Source: Flavobacterium psychrophilum (GTDB taxonomy: Bacteria; Bacteroidota; Bacteroidia; Flavobacteriales; Flavobacteriaceae). Taken from it: a DNA stretch of 7,369 nucleotides. The translations under genes were made by a program, and so were the position numbers. The notes under the pieces were generated by a model. The model saw nothing but the letters and a program-made list of their open reading frames with translations. It searched no databases and had not been told where the DNA came from. This document shows, piece after piece, positions 1-6,315 of this stretch; within the stretch, counting starts at the first letter, position 1, and the number at the start of each line of letters is the position of its first letter. The stretch covers positions 1 through 7,369 of the forward strand of contig CAMDSN010000080.1 of assembly GCA_945907225.1 (NCBI GenBank), read 5' to 3'.

Positions 1-1
1 T

Positions 2-1132
2 GGTGGTAAAGCCGATGAAGTGCATAATATCTATGGACACAATTGGGCAAAACTAATCGCCGATGGTTATAAAAAAGATTTTCCAACACAAAGACCTTTT
101 ATTTTAATGCGTGCAGGATATTCGGGTTCACAGCGTTTTGGAATGGTGCCTTGGAGTGGAGATGTGAGCAGAAGTTGGGGCGGATTGCAAAGCCAAATGG
201 AAATTGCCCTTCAAATGGGAATGCAAGGGCTAGGTTATATGCACTCTGACCTTGGCGGATTTGCAGGCGATTATTTTGACAACGAATTGTATTTGCGTTG
301 GTTGCAATATGGTGTTTTCAATCCGATATTCCGTCCGCATGCTCAAGAGGATGTTGCTTCGGAAGTAGCTCGAAAAGATATTGCAACAATGGCTGCAGCC
401 AAAAAACAAGTGGAATTGCGCTACCAATTGATCCCGTATAATTACACTTTGTCTTTCGATAACAATCAAAAAGGAACACCCTTAATGCGTCCGCTATTTT
501 TTGAAGAACCGAACAACAATAGTTTGACATCTTTAGCTGGAAGCTACTTTTGGGGAAATGACTTTTTAATAACTCCAATAACAAAAGCCGGTGTGACTTC
601 AACTGAAATCTACTTTCCAAAAAGCAGCAATTGGTTCGATTTTTATACGAATGAAAAACACAATGCAGGAACTACTGACACCGTGAAAGTCAACGAAGAT
701 TACATTCCAACTTTCGTTCGAGGCGGAAGTTTTATTCCTATGATAGAAACGATTCAGAATACGTCAAGCTATTCGATAGATAACTTTAAACTGCATTATT
801 ATTTTGATGAAAGCGTAGCCCATTCTACGGGAATGTTGTATAATGATGATGGCGTGACGCCCAATGCATTTGAAAAAGAGCAATACGAAGCAGTACACTT
901 TTCTAGTAATACTAGCGCAAAATCACTAATGATAAAAATCGCTACTGTTTCGGGAAGAAATTATACTTCAAAGAATAAAAATGTTTCTGTATTTATCCAT
1001 AACATCTCAAACAAGGCAAAACGAATATTTGTCAATGGTCAGGAACAGGTTTACAAGAGATTTTCAGAACCGATTCAGGTAAATGTTAATGCGACAATAG
1101 GACCTCTTTCAGAAATTAAAATCGAATACTAA
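2..1132 (+). CDS. Glycoside hydrolase family 31 (alpha-glucosidase-like), 3' part
   Basis: Only the C-terminal 376 residues are present; the frame is open to the left edge, so the GTG at nt 20 is internal and not a start. GH31 enzymes hydrolyse terminal alpha-glycosidic bonds, usually alpha-glucosides or alpha-xylosides. Seen here: the strand leading to VPWSGD, whose Asp (nt 161-163) matches the GH31 acid/base; the SDLGGF motif (nt 245-262); and NPIFRPHA (about nt 323-343) with the conserved substrate-binding His. The nucleophile motif lies upstream, outside the window. After the barrel (ending near nt 500) come beta-sandwich domains, including YNDDG (nt 839-853), typical of the DUF5110-like C-terminal module. 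The next gene, a secreted alpha-amylase, starts 4 bp downstream, so a role in starch or maltodextrin breakdown is likely. Exact substrate (glucoside or xyloside) cannot be decided from this part. The GH31 assignment is firm. Confidence 0.93.
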   Translation, partial: GGKADEVHNIYGHNWAKLIADGYKKDFPTQRPFILMRAGYSGSQRFGMVPWSGDVSRSWGGLQSQMEIALQMGMQGLGYMHSDLGGFAGDYFDNELYLRWLQYGVFNPIFRPHAQEDVASEVARKDIATMAAAKKQVELRYQLIPYNYTLSFDNNQKGTPLMRPLFFEEPNNNSLTSLAGSYFWGNDFLITPITKAGVTSTEIYFPKSSNWFDFYTNEKHNAGTTDTVKVNEDYIPTFVRGGSFIPMIETIQNTSSYSIDNFKLHYYFDESVAHSTGMLYNDDGVTPNAFEKEQYEAVHFSSNTSAKSLMIKIATVSGRNYTSKNKNVSVFIHNISNKAKRIFVNGQEQVYKRFSEPIQVNVNATIGPLSEIKIEY

Positions 1133-1136
1133 AAAA

Positions 1137-2789
1137 ATGAAAAAAATAAACTTCATTCTAATAATTGCATCTCTTTTCAGCGGAGCAACTTTTGCTCAAA
1201 CTAAAAAGTCTTTAACTCCGAAAACCCCATTCATTTGGGAAAGTGCCAATGTCTATTTCATCGTTACCGACCGATTCAATAATGGTGACAAAACTAACGA
1301 TCAAACCTATAACCGAAATAAACCAACCGGAAAGTTGCGTGGTTTTGAAGGTGGCGATATTCGTGGAATTATCCAAAAATTAGACGAAGGGTATTTTACT
1401 AATTTAGGAATCAACGTTATTTGGATGACGCCAATAGTTGAGCAAATTCATGATGGTGTAGACGAAGGAACCGGATTTACGTATGGTTTTCATGGCTATT
1501 GGACAAGAGATTGGACGTCAATGGATCCGAGTTTTGGAACACGAAAAGATTTAACCGAATTAGTTCAAAAAGCTCACGCACTTGGCATCAGAATTATGCT
1601 AGATGCTGTTATTAATCACACTGGACCTGTAACTCCAGAGGATTCTGTTTATCCGAATGATTGGGTGCGTACTGCTCCTAAATGTACCTATAAATCTTAT
1701 GATACCTATATCAATTGTACGCTAGTAGAAAACCTTCCGGATGTTTTGACTGAAAGTAATGAAAATGTCGAACTGCCTTCCTCTTTAACAAACAAATGGA
1801 AAAAAGAAGGTCGCTATGATAAAGAAGTAGCTTCACTAGATGCATTTTTCAAAAAAACGGGTTATCCAAGAGCACCTAAATATTATATCATGAAATGGCT
1901 TACAGATTACATCACCGACTTCGGAATTGATGGCTACCGAGTAGATACTGTAAAGCATACAACAGAAGATGTTTGGGCAGATTTTAGAAAAGTGTGTGAC
2001 ATGAAATTTGCTGAATTTAAAAAAAAGAATCCAAAAAAAGTAATGGATAATAGTCCGTTTTTTATGATTGGGGAAGTCTATGGATACACTATAGGGGGTA
2101 AAAATATATATGATTTTGGCGATAAAAAAGTCGACTATTTTAAACATGGTTTTTCATCCTTAATTAACTTTGATTTTAGAAATGAAGCCAAAATGAACTA
2201 CGAAGAATTGTTTTCTAAATATTCCAACATCTTGCAAAATGATTTAAAAGGTAATACAGTGATGAATTATGTTTCGTCTCATGATGATAGCTATCCGTTT
2301 GATAAAAAACGTGAAAAAACTTTTGAAAGCGGTACTAAATTATTATTAGCACCAGGAATTTCTCAGGTTTATTATGGTGACGAAAGTGCTCGTTCTCTTG
2401 ATATTGAAGGCACGCAAGGTGACGCCACTTTACGTTCGAATATGAATTGGAATGGAATTTTAAATGATTCAACAACTAAAGATAATTTACTACATTGGCA
2501 AAAATTAGGTGTTTTTAGAAAAAACCATCCGTCTGTTGGTGCTGGAGTGCATAATCAAATTAGTGCTTCTCCATATGTATTTAGCAGAACGTTTATCAAA
2601 GGGAAATATTCCGATAAAGTTGTGGTAGGTTTGGACTTACCTGTAGGAGAAAAAAGCATTCTAGTTGGAACAACTTTCTCTAATGGAACTAAACTAAAAG
2701 ATGCTTATTCAGGAAAAACGACTTCGGTTGTTAAAAATATTGTGAAGCTAACTACGGAATTTAATATTGTACTATTAGAAAAAATTTAA
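1137..2789 (+). CDS. Secreted GH13 alpha-amylase (MalS-like)
   Basis: This 550-residue protein is predicted to cut internal alpha-1,4 bonds of starch or maltodextrins. The N-terminus is a signal peptide: KK, a hydrophobic core, then TFA before Gln21. No lipobox Cys follows, so the product should be a soluble periplasmic or secreted protein. All four GH13 regions are visible: DAVINH (156-161), GYRVD with nucleophile Asp270 followed by His274, GEV with acid/base Glu313, and SSHDD with transition-state Asp383. The insert between regions I and II (about 162-250), with NLPDVLTES and a Cys183/Cys194 pair, resembles periplasmic MalS-type amylases; a disulfide there is inference. The C-terminal roughly 90 residues look like the usual beta-sandwich domain C. 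The ATG lies 4 bp after the GH31 stop and the flavoprotein gene follows with no gap, indicating one transcript. No catalytic residue is missing. Confidence 0.95.
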   Translation: MKKINFILIIASLFSGATFAQTKKSLTPKTPFIWESANVYFIVTDRFNNGDKTNDQTYNRNKPTGKLRGFEGGDIRGIIQKLDEGYFTNLGINVIWMTPIVEQIHDGVDEGTGFTYGFHGYWTRDWTSMDPSFGTRKDLTELVQKAHALGIRIMLDAVINHTGPVTPEDSVYPNDWVRTAPKCTYKSYDTYINCTLVENLPDVLTESNENVELPSSLTNKWKKEGRYDKEVASLDAFFKKTGYPRAPKYYIMKWLTDYITDFGIDGYRVDTVKHTTEDVWADFRKVCDMKFAEFKKKNPKKVMDNSPFFMIGEVYGYTIGGKNIYDFGDKKVDYFKHGFSSLINFDFRNEAKMNYEELFSKYSNILQNDLKGNTVMNYVSSHDDSYPFDKKREKTFESGTKLLLAPGISQVYYGDESARSLDIEGTQGDATLRSNMNWNGILNDSTTKDNLLHWQKLGVFRKNHPSVGAGVHNQISASPYVFSRTFIKGKYSDKVVVGLDLPVGEKSILVGTTFSNGTKLKDAYSGKTTSVVKNIVKLTTEFNIVLLEKI

Positions 2790-4034
2790 ATGAATTCAAA
2801 TTTCGATATAATCATTGTTGGTGGTGGTGCAGCCGGTTTCTTTACAGCAATAAATTGTGTTGAAAAAAATCCTAAACTAAAAGTAGCCATACTCGAAAGA
2901 GGCAAAATTGTATTGGAAAAAGTCCGTATTTCAGGTGGTGGTCGCTGCAACGTTACCCATGCTTGTTTTGTGCCAAATGATTTAGTGAAGTTTTATCCGC
3001 GTGGCGAAAAAGAACTGCGAGGGCCATTTCATCAGTTTTGTTCGGGCGATACTATTGATTGGTTTGAGAAGCATGGCATTGAACTTAAAATTGAAGATGA
3101 CGGAAGAATGTTCCCTGTTTCGGATAATTCACAAACGATTATTGACTGCTTTATTTCGGCTACACAAAAACTGGGAATTCAAATAGTAACAGGTCAAAGT
3201 GTACAATCCATTTTCAAAGCGGAAGACTATTGGAAAGTAGAAACAAATCACGAGACTTTTGCCTGTCAAAAACTCATTATGACCACAGGCAGCAATCCAA
3301 AAATTTGGGACATGCTTGCCCAACTTGGTCATACTGTTGTTTCGCCAGTTCCTTCCCTATTTACTTTTAATATAAAAGATTCCCGAATTAAAGATTTAAT
3401 GGGGCTTTCGGCTTTCGCCAAAGTAAAAGTGAAAGACACTAAACTCGAAGCTTCAGGGCCATTATTAATCACACATTGGGGAATGTCGGGTCCGGGAATA
3501 TTAAGATTATCTGCTTGGGGCGCACGGGAATTATTTGACAAACATTATCAATTTATAATTCAGGTGAATTGGCTTAACAAAGTCACTTTTGAAGAAGCAA
3601 TGAATACATTAAAATTTTTAAAACAAGAACACGCCAAAAAAGCAGTAAGCAAAAAGTCGCCCTTTGATTTGGCTGACGTCAGATTCGCTGGTGCTCGGGT
3701 GCCAAATCGCCTTTGGGAAAGTTTGGTTTTAGCTTCGGAAATTGATGGCAATACAAAATGGGCAGATCTATCTAAACCACAACTCACTAATTTATCCCAT
3801 CAACTCACTAATGGAGAATTTCAGGTCAATGGCAAAAGTACTTTCAAAGAAGAATTTGTTACGGCGGGCGGCATTGATTTAAAGGAAATCAATTTCAAAA
3901 CCATGGAAAGCAAATTGCATGAAAACCTCTTTTTTGCTGGCGAAATTGTAAATATTGATGCGATTACTGGCGGATTTAATTTCCAAAATGCATGGACCAC
4001 TGGGTTTATTGTTGCAAATACAATTTCAAATTAA
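2790..4034 (+). CDS. BaiN/HI0933-family FAD-dependent oxidoreductase
   Basis: A 414-residue flavoprotein of the HI0933/BaiN (YhiN-like) family, probably cytoplasmic since no signal peptide is seen. Residues 7-17 form the GGGAAG dinucleotide-binding loop, and Glu36 at the end of the second strand would bind the FAD ribose. Family signatures follow: RISGGGRCNVTHA (46-58) and, at the C-terminus, FAGEIVNIDAITGGFNFQ (382-399), then NAWTTG, which closes the FAD site. The length is normal for the family. The ATG directly follows the amylase TAA (0-bp gap), so translation is likely coupled. Most members have no proven substrate; the bile-acid role of BaiN should not be carried over. The link to the upstream glycosidases may be only co-transcription. 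The family call is confident, the function unknown. Confidence 0.9.
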   Translation: MNSNFDIIIVGGGAAGFFTAINCVEKNPKLKVAILERGKIVLEKVRISGGGRCNVTHACFVPNDLVKFYPRGEKELRGPFHQFCSGDTIDWFEKHGIELKIEDDGRMFPVSDNSQTIIDCFISATQKLGIQIVTGQSVQSIFKAEDYWKVETNHETFACQKLIMTTGSNPKIWDMLAQLGHTVVSPVPSLFTFNIKDSRIKDLMGLSAFAKVKVKDTKLEASGPLLITHWGMSGPGILRLSAWGARELFDKHYQFIIQVNWLNKVTFEEAMNTLKFLKQEHAKKAVSKKSPFDLADVRFAGARVPNRLWESLVLASEIDGNTKWADLSKPQLTNLSHQLTNGEFQVNGKSTFKEEFVTAGGIDLKEINFKTMESKLHENLFFAGEIVNIDAITGGFNFQNAWTTGFIVANTISN

Positions 4035-4049
4035 AAATACAATTTCAAA
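4016..4049. repeat. 15-bp direct repeat across the flavoprotein stop
   Basis: AAATACAATTTCAAA occurs at 4016-4030 and again at 4035-4049, separated by four bases. The first copy encodes the C-terminal residues of the flavoprotein and the second lies just after its stop codon (4032-4034). It may be a local duplication; no mobile element is seen between the copies. Confidence 0.75.
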
Positions 4050-4065
4050 ACTCATTTGATTTTTT
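4045..4065 (+). terminator. Possible weak terminator after the glycosidase/flavoprotein operon
   Basis: TCAAA (4045-4049) and TTTGA (4055-4059) can pair around a 5-nt loop, followed by six T residues (4060-4065). The stem is short and AT-rich, so this is a marginal intrinsic terminator. It lies between the end of the operon and the -7 box of the toxin-antitoxin pair, where one would be expected. Confidence 0.3.
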
Positions 4066-4066
4066 G

Positions 4067-4074
4067 TAACTTTG
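4067..4074 (+). promoter_or_regulatory. -7 box (TAACTTTG) of the toxin-antitoxin operon
   Basis: TAACTTTG matches the Bacteroidota sigma-ABfr -7 consensus TAnnTTTG exactly. A good -33 TTTG is not seen at the normal distance; the nearest is TTTC at 4043-4046. Transcription would start near 4080, about 13 nt before the ATG at 4093. The box contains the TTG at 4072, which argues against that codon being the antitoxin start. Confidence 0.55.
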
Positions 4075-4092
4075 ATAATCAATACTGAAATT

Positions 4093-4326
4093 ATGGAAAC
4101 CATTCGTGTTCAATTTGAACCAAAAATAAAAGCTAAATTATTAGAGTTGTTACAAGTTTTTTCAACAGAAGACCTTCATATTATTCAGGAGGATCCTTTT
4201 TTTGAACAAAATAAAAAAAAGTTAGTTGCTGAATTGACCAAAATTGAAAACGGAACGGCTAAATACTCCTCTTTTGATGAATTAAATTTAGTTTTAGAAA
4301 AACGAATTTCAAGTTATGAAGATTAG
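4093..4326 (+). CDS. Putative antitoxin of a type II toxin-antitoxin pair
   Basis: A 77-residue acidic/basic, mostly helical protein. I infer its role mainly from position: it directly precedes and overlaps by 11 nt a ParE/RelE-like toxin gene, the standard order for such modules. The C-terminal part (about 50-75), with NGTAKYSSFDELNLVLEKRI, looks like the extended antitoxin tail (a Ser, then a DEL-type helix) that wraps the toxin. No clear helix-turn-helix or ribbon-helix-helix DNA-binding motif can be recognised in the N-terminal half, so autoregulation is not assured. I chose the ATG at 4093 over a TTG at 4072 in the same frame because the latter sits inside the -7 box and would lie upstream of the transcript start. 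It could instead be an unrelated small protein, but the coupled toxin makes that unlikely. Confidence 0.72.
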   Translation: METIRVQFEPKIKAKLLELLQVFSTEDLHIIQEDPFFEQNKKKLVAELTKIENGTAKYSSFDELNLVLEKRISSYED

Positions 4327-4600
4327 TTTTACTGATGGATTTGTAGACTCGCTGTTAGACCAAGTAGATTTTATAGCTAAAGACAAACCAGGTGCTGCTA
4401 GAAAATTTAAAAACGATTTACTCAAAAATATCCTTAAAGATTTAAAACAACCCTTTAATTACAGAAAATCCATTTACTTTGAAGAGGAAGTAATCAGAGA
4501 TTATATATTCAAAGGATATACAATAGTTTATAAAATTGATATTGAAAAAAGAACCATACTTGTTTTTGGTCTTGTCAAATATCAAGAAATTATAAAATAA
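4316..4600 (+). CDS. ParE/RelE-superfamily toxin
   Basis: A 94-residue protein with the ParE/RelE fold pattern: an N-terminal strand (KISFTDGF), a helical hairpin (about 10-42) with DFIAKDKPGAARKFKNDL, then beta strands with IRDYIFKGYTIVYKID (60-75) and ILVFGLVKYQ (81-90). In the superfamily these toxins either cut mRNA on the ribosome (RelE) or poison gyrase (ParE); the sequence does not decide which, though the spacing and the Arg-x-Tyr...Tyr-x-Ile-Val-Tyr core look ParE-like. The ATG overlaps the antitoxin's last codons (stop at 4324-4326), giving coupled translation and an antitoxin-first operon. The toxin is full length with no break. It ends 20 bp from the convergent tspO gene, with a hairpin between. 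Confidence 0.85.
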   Translation: MKISFTDGFVDSLLDQVDFIAKDKPGAARKFKNDLLKNILKDLKQPFNYRKSIYFEEEVIRDYIFKGYTIVYKIDIEKRTILVFGLVKYQEIIK

Positions 4601-4622
4601 AGCAATAGAATTTATTTTTTTT
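4594..4622. terminator. AT-only hairpin between convergent toxin and tspO genes
   Basis: AAAATAAA (4594-4601) is perfectly complementary to TTTATTTT (4611-4618) around a 9-nt loop, and a run of eight Ts (4615-4622) follows on the plus strand. The complementary strand also ends in a T-rich tract. It could terminate both genes, but the stem has no G-C pair and is weak. The left arm includes the toxin stop codon. Confidence 0.4.
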
Positions 4623-5094
4623 AGCTGTTCAACCACCAAATACTAGCATTAAGAATAGTAGCAAAACTTACCCAAGCTAAATAGGGAAGTAACAAAAGTC
4701 CGGCTGTTTTGTTAATCTTTTTGAACATATTATAGGTTTCAAAAATCATCAGCCAAAGCAAAATGATTTCAATTAATGCCAATAACGGATTGTGCAACCC
4801 AAAGAAAAGGTAGGACCAAAGCGCATTCAAACCAAGCTGTATTGCAAAAAAACCAAGTGCTTTTTTAGTGGTTTGTTCATCTGAATTACTAGTCCAAATC
4901 ATCCCAGCGGCAACTCCCATCATGATATAAAGTAAAGTCCAAACCGGAGCAAACACCCAATTTGGCGGATTAAAACTTGGCTTATTTAAAGTCACATACC
5001 AAGTTAATATACTTTCTCTTGTAACTAACCCCGATAGATATCCAACGGTGACACACAAAACGACCACTAGAACAATTTTTAGAATTTTTTGCAT
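4621..5094 (-). CDS. tspO: TspO/MBR-family membrane protein
   Basis: A 157-residue integral membrane protein of the TspO/peripheral benzodiazepine receptor family, which binds porphyrins and, in animals, cholesterol. In bacteria it is tied to tetrapyrrole handling and stress or light responses. Five hydrophobic segments are visible at about 4-24, 46-67, 80-98, 101-122 and 129-155, the expected number. Family signatures are intact: WYVTLNKPSFNPPNWVFAPV (32-51), the LNALWSYLFFG segment (89-99), and LPYLAWVSFATILNASIWWL (136-155), which holds the ligand-pocket aromatic residues. The length is typical. It is transcribed away from mvaD across an 88-bp shared regulatory region with its own -7 box, and converges on the toxin gene. 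Whether it shares function with the neighbouring isoprenoid genes is inference only; a carotenoid or tetrapyrrole link would be plausible. Confidence 0.96.
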   Translation of the reverse strand: MQKILKIVLVVVLCVTVGYLSGLVTRESILTWYVTLNKPSFNPPNWVFAPVWTLLYIMMGVAAGMIWTSNSDEQTTKKALGFFAIQLGLNALWSYLFFGLHNPLLALIEIILLWLMIFETYNMFKKINKTAGLLLLPYLAWVSFATILNASIWWLNS

Positions 5095-5104
5095 TTTTGT
5101 TTTG

Positions 5105-5121
5105 TTTGAATTTCATTCAAA
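5105..5121. promoter_or_regulatory. Palindrome over the tspO start site (candidate operator)
   Basis: TTTGAAT (5105-5111) and ATTCAAA (5115-5121) are perfect inverted repeats around a 3-nt centre. The element overlaps the end of the tspO -7 box (5118-5125) and covers the predicted transcription start near 5111-5112. This is a classic place for a repressor dimer to bind. No regulator gene is present in the window, so the ligand and protein are unknown. Confidence 0.4.
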
Positions 5122-5125
5122 TATA
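5118..5125 (-). promoter_or_regulatory. -7 box (TATATTTG) for tspO
   Basis: Read on the minus strand, 5125 to 5118 is TATATTTG, an exact match to TAnnTTTG. A TTTG lies upstream with about 24 nt between, slightly longer than the usual spacing. The predicted 5' leader is only about 18 nt, ending at the ATG at 5094. Confidence 0.55.
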
Positions 5126-5158
5126 CTGAACAATGATAAAATCTTTTTACAAAAAAAG

Positions 5159-5166
5159 TATCTTTG
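5159..5166 (+). promoter_or_regulatory. -7 box (TATCTTTG) for mvaD
   Basis: TATCTTTG is an exact match to the Bacteroidota -7 consensus, 16 nt before the mvaD ATG at 5183, implying a leader of roughly 10 nt. No convincing -33 TTTG is found at the normal distance. It would drive mvaD and probably the downstream mevalonate kinase. Confidence 0.6.
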
Positions 5167-5182
5167 CGTAAATTAACATTTT

Positions 5183-6295
5183 ATGTTTACTGAAAAGGAT
5201 TTTGTATTCGACACAGCTATAAATGCTATTGAAAAAGGTAACTTTCAATGGAGTGCACCAAGCAATATCGCTTTGGTGAAATATTGGGGCAAAAAAGAAA
5301 ATCAAATCCCAGCTAATCCTTCTATTAGTTTTACGTTAAACAATTGTAAAACGATTACCAAATTGGCTTTCGTAAAGCGAGGCACCTCGCCTGCGCTCGA
5401 TGTGACATCTTCTGATTTTTCATTTGATTTACTTTTTGAAGGCCAACCAAAAGAAGATTTCAAACCCAAAATCCAAAAATTCTTCGAACGTATTGAAATC
5501 TATTGTCCTTATTTAACAGATTATCATTTTACAATTGATACTCAAAATACTTTTCCTCATAGTTCGGGTATTGCGTCTTCCGCCTCAGGAATGGCAGCTT
5601 TGGCCATGAATATTATGAGTTTGGAGAAAGCTTTAAATCCTGCTATGACCGAAGATTATTTTTACCAAAAGGCATCTTTCTTAGCTCGATTAGGTTCAGG
5701 AAGTGCCTGTAGAAGCGTAAAAGGAAGCGTTGTTGTTTGGGGTAAACATAAAGAAATCAATGGCAGTTCTGATTTATTTGGTGTTGCATTTACTTCAACT
5801 ATTCATGCCAATTTCAAAAACTATCAGGATACCATTTTGTTAGTTGATAAAGGAGAAAAACAAGTTTCGTCCACTGTTGGTCACGATTTGATGCATAATC
5901 ATCCTTTCGCCGAACAGCGTTTTGATCAAGCCCATTTGAATCTTAGTTTGATGAAAACTATATTAGAAACGGGTAACTTAGAAGAATTTATTAAAATTGT
6001 AGAAAGTGAAGCACTAACACTACATGCTATGATGATGACTTCAATGCCCTATTTTATTCTGATGAAGCCCAATACAATGGAAATCATCAATAAAATTTGG
6101 CAGTTTAGAGCCGAAACCCATACTCCCATTTGTTTTACGTTAGATGCAGGGGCAAATGTGCATGTACTCTACCCTGAAATGGTTAAAGCAGCTGTCTTGC
6201 AATTTATTAAAAGTGAATTAGTTTGCTTTTGTCAAAATGGTAACTATATTTGTGATGCAGTTGGAAACGGAAGTCAATTGATAATTGATAATTGA
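5183..6295 (+). CDS. mvaD: Diphosphomevalonate decarboxylase
   Basis: A 370-residue cytoplasmic GHMP-superfamily enzyme that converts mevalonate 5-diphosphate and ATP to isopentenyl diphosphate, the last step of the mevalonate pathway. Visible signatures: NIALVKYWGKK (28-38), the substrate- and ATP-site segment; the phosphate-binding loop PHSSGIASSASGMAALA (125-141); GSGSACRSVKG (171-181) with the conserved Arg177; KQVSSTVGH (226-234); and FTLDAGANVHVL (318-329), where Asp321 is the expected catalytic Asp. All key residues are present, so the enzyme should be active. The start at 5183 fits the -7 box just upstream. The last residues, QLIIDN, and the TGA stop are encoded by a 7-bp tandem repeat (6276-6296), so the original C-terminus was probably altered. 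A mevalonate kinase gene follows after a broken insert, consistent with an isoprenoid operon. Confidence 0.95.
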   Translation: MFTEKDFVFDTAINAIEKGNFQWSAPSNIALVKYWGKKENQIPANPSISFTLNNCKTITKLAFVKRGTSPALDVTSSDFSFDLLFEGQPKEDFKPKIQKFFERIEIYCPYLTDYHFTIDTQNTFPHSSGIASSASGMAALAMNIMSLEKALNPAMTEDYFYQKASFLARLGSGSACRSVKGSVVVWGKHKEINGSSDLFGVAFTSTIHANFKNYQDTILLVDKGEKQVSSTVGHDLMHNHPFAEQRFDQAHLNLSLMKTILETGNLEEFIKIVESEALTLHAMMMTSMPYFILMKPNTMEIINKIWQFRAETHTPICFTLDAGANVHVLYPEMVKAAVLQFIKSELVCFCQNGNYICDAVGNGSQLIIDN

Positions 6296-6296
6296 T
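6276..6296. repeat. Three tandem copies of AATTGAT with TGA in all three frames
   Basis: AATTGAT is repeated exactly three times (6276-6282, 6283-6289, 6290-6296), followed by AAT. Because the unit is 7 bp, its TGA falls at 6279, 6286 and 6293, one in each reading frame; the last one is the stop used by mvaD. It marks the left edge of the inserted four-helix-bundle cassette. Confidence 0.9.
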
Positions 6297-6315
6297 AATG
6301 CAAAATTAGAGAATT

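Noticed and set aside
20..22. GTG as the start of the GH31 gene
   Set aside because: The same frame is open to the left edge of the window with family-like sequence (GGKADE) before it, and the catalytic nucleophile region must lie upstream. The gene is truncated by the window.
318..620. Minus-strand open frame within the GH31 gene
   Set aside because: It runs opposite a gene with clear GH31 motifs, and its translation shows no recognisable domain.
1836..2147. Minus-strand open frame within the amylase gene
   Set aside because: It is opposite the catalytic core of the amylase and has a biased, non-domain-like composition.
4072..4092. TTG 4072 as the antitoxin start
   Set aside because: It lies inside the TAACTTTG promoter box and before the expected transcript start; ATG 4093 is better.
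4442..4639. Minus-strand open frame over the toxin 3' end
   Set aside because: It overlaps both the toxin gene and the end of tspO, and has no promoter box or family features.
6276..6296. Tandem AATTGAT repeat as a CRISPR remnant
   Set aside because: The units are 7 bp with no spacers and no cas genes nearby.
6298..6309. ATG 6298 as the start of the four-helix-bundle gene
   Set aside because: In that frame a TAG follows after three codons (6307-6309), so GTG 6316 is the usable start.
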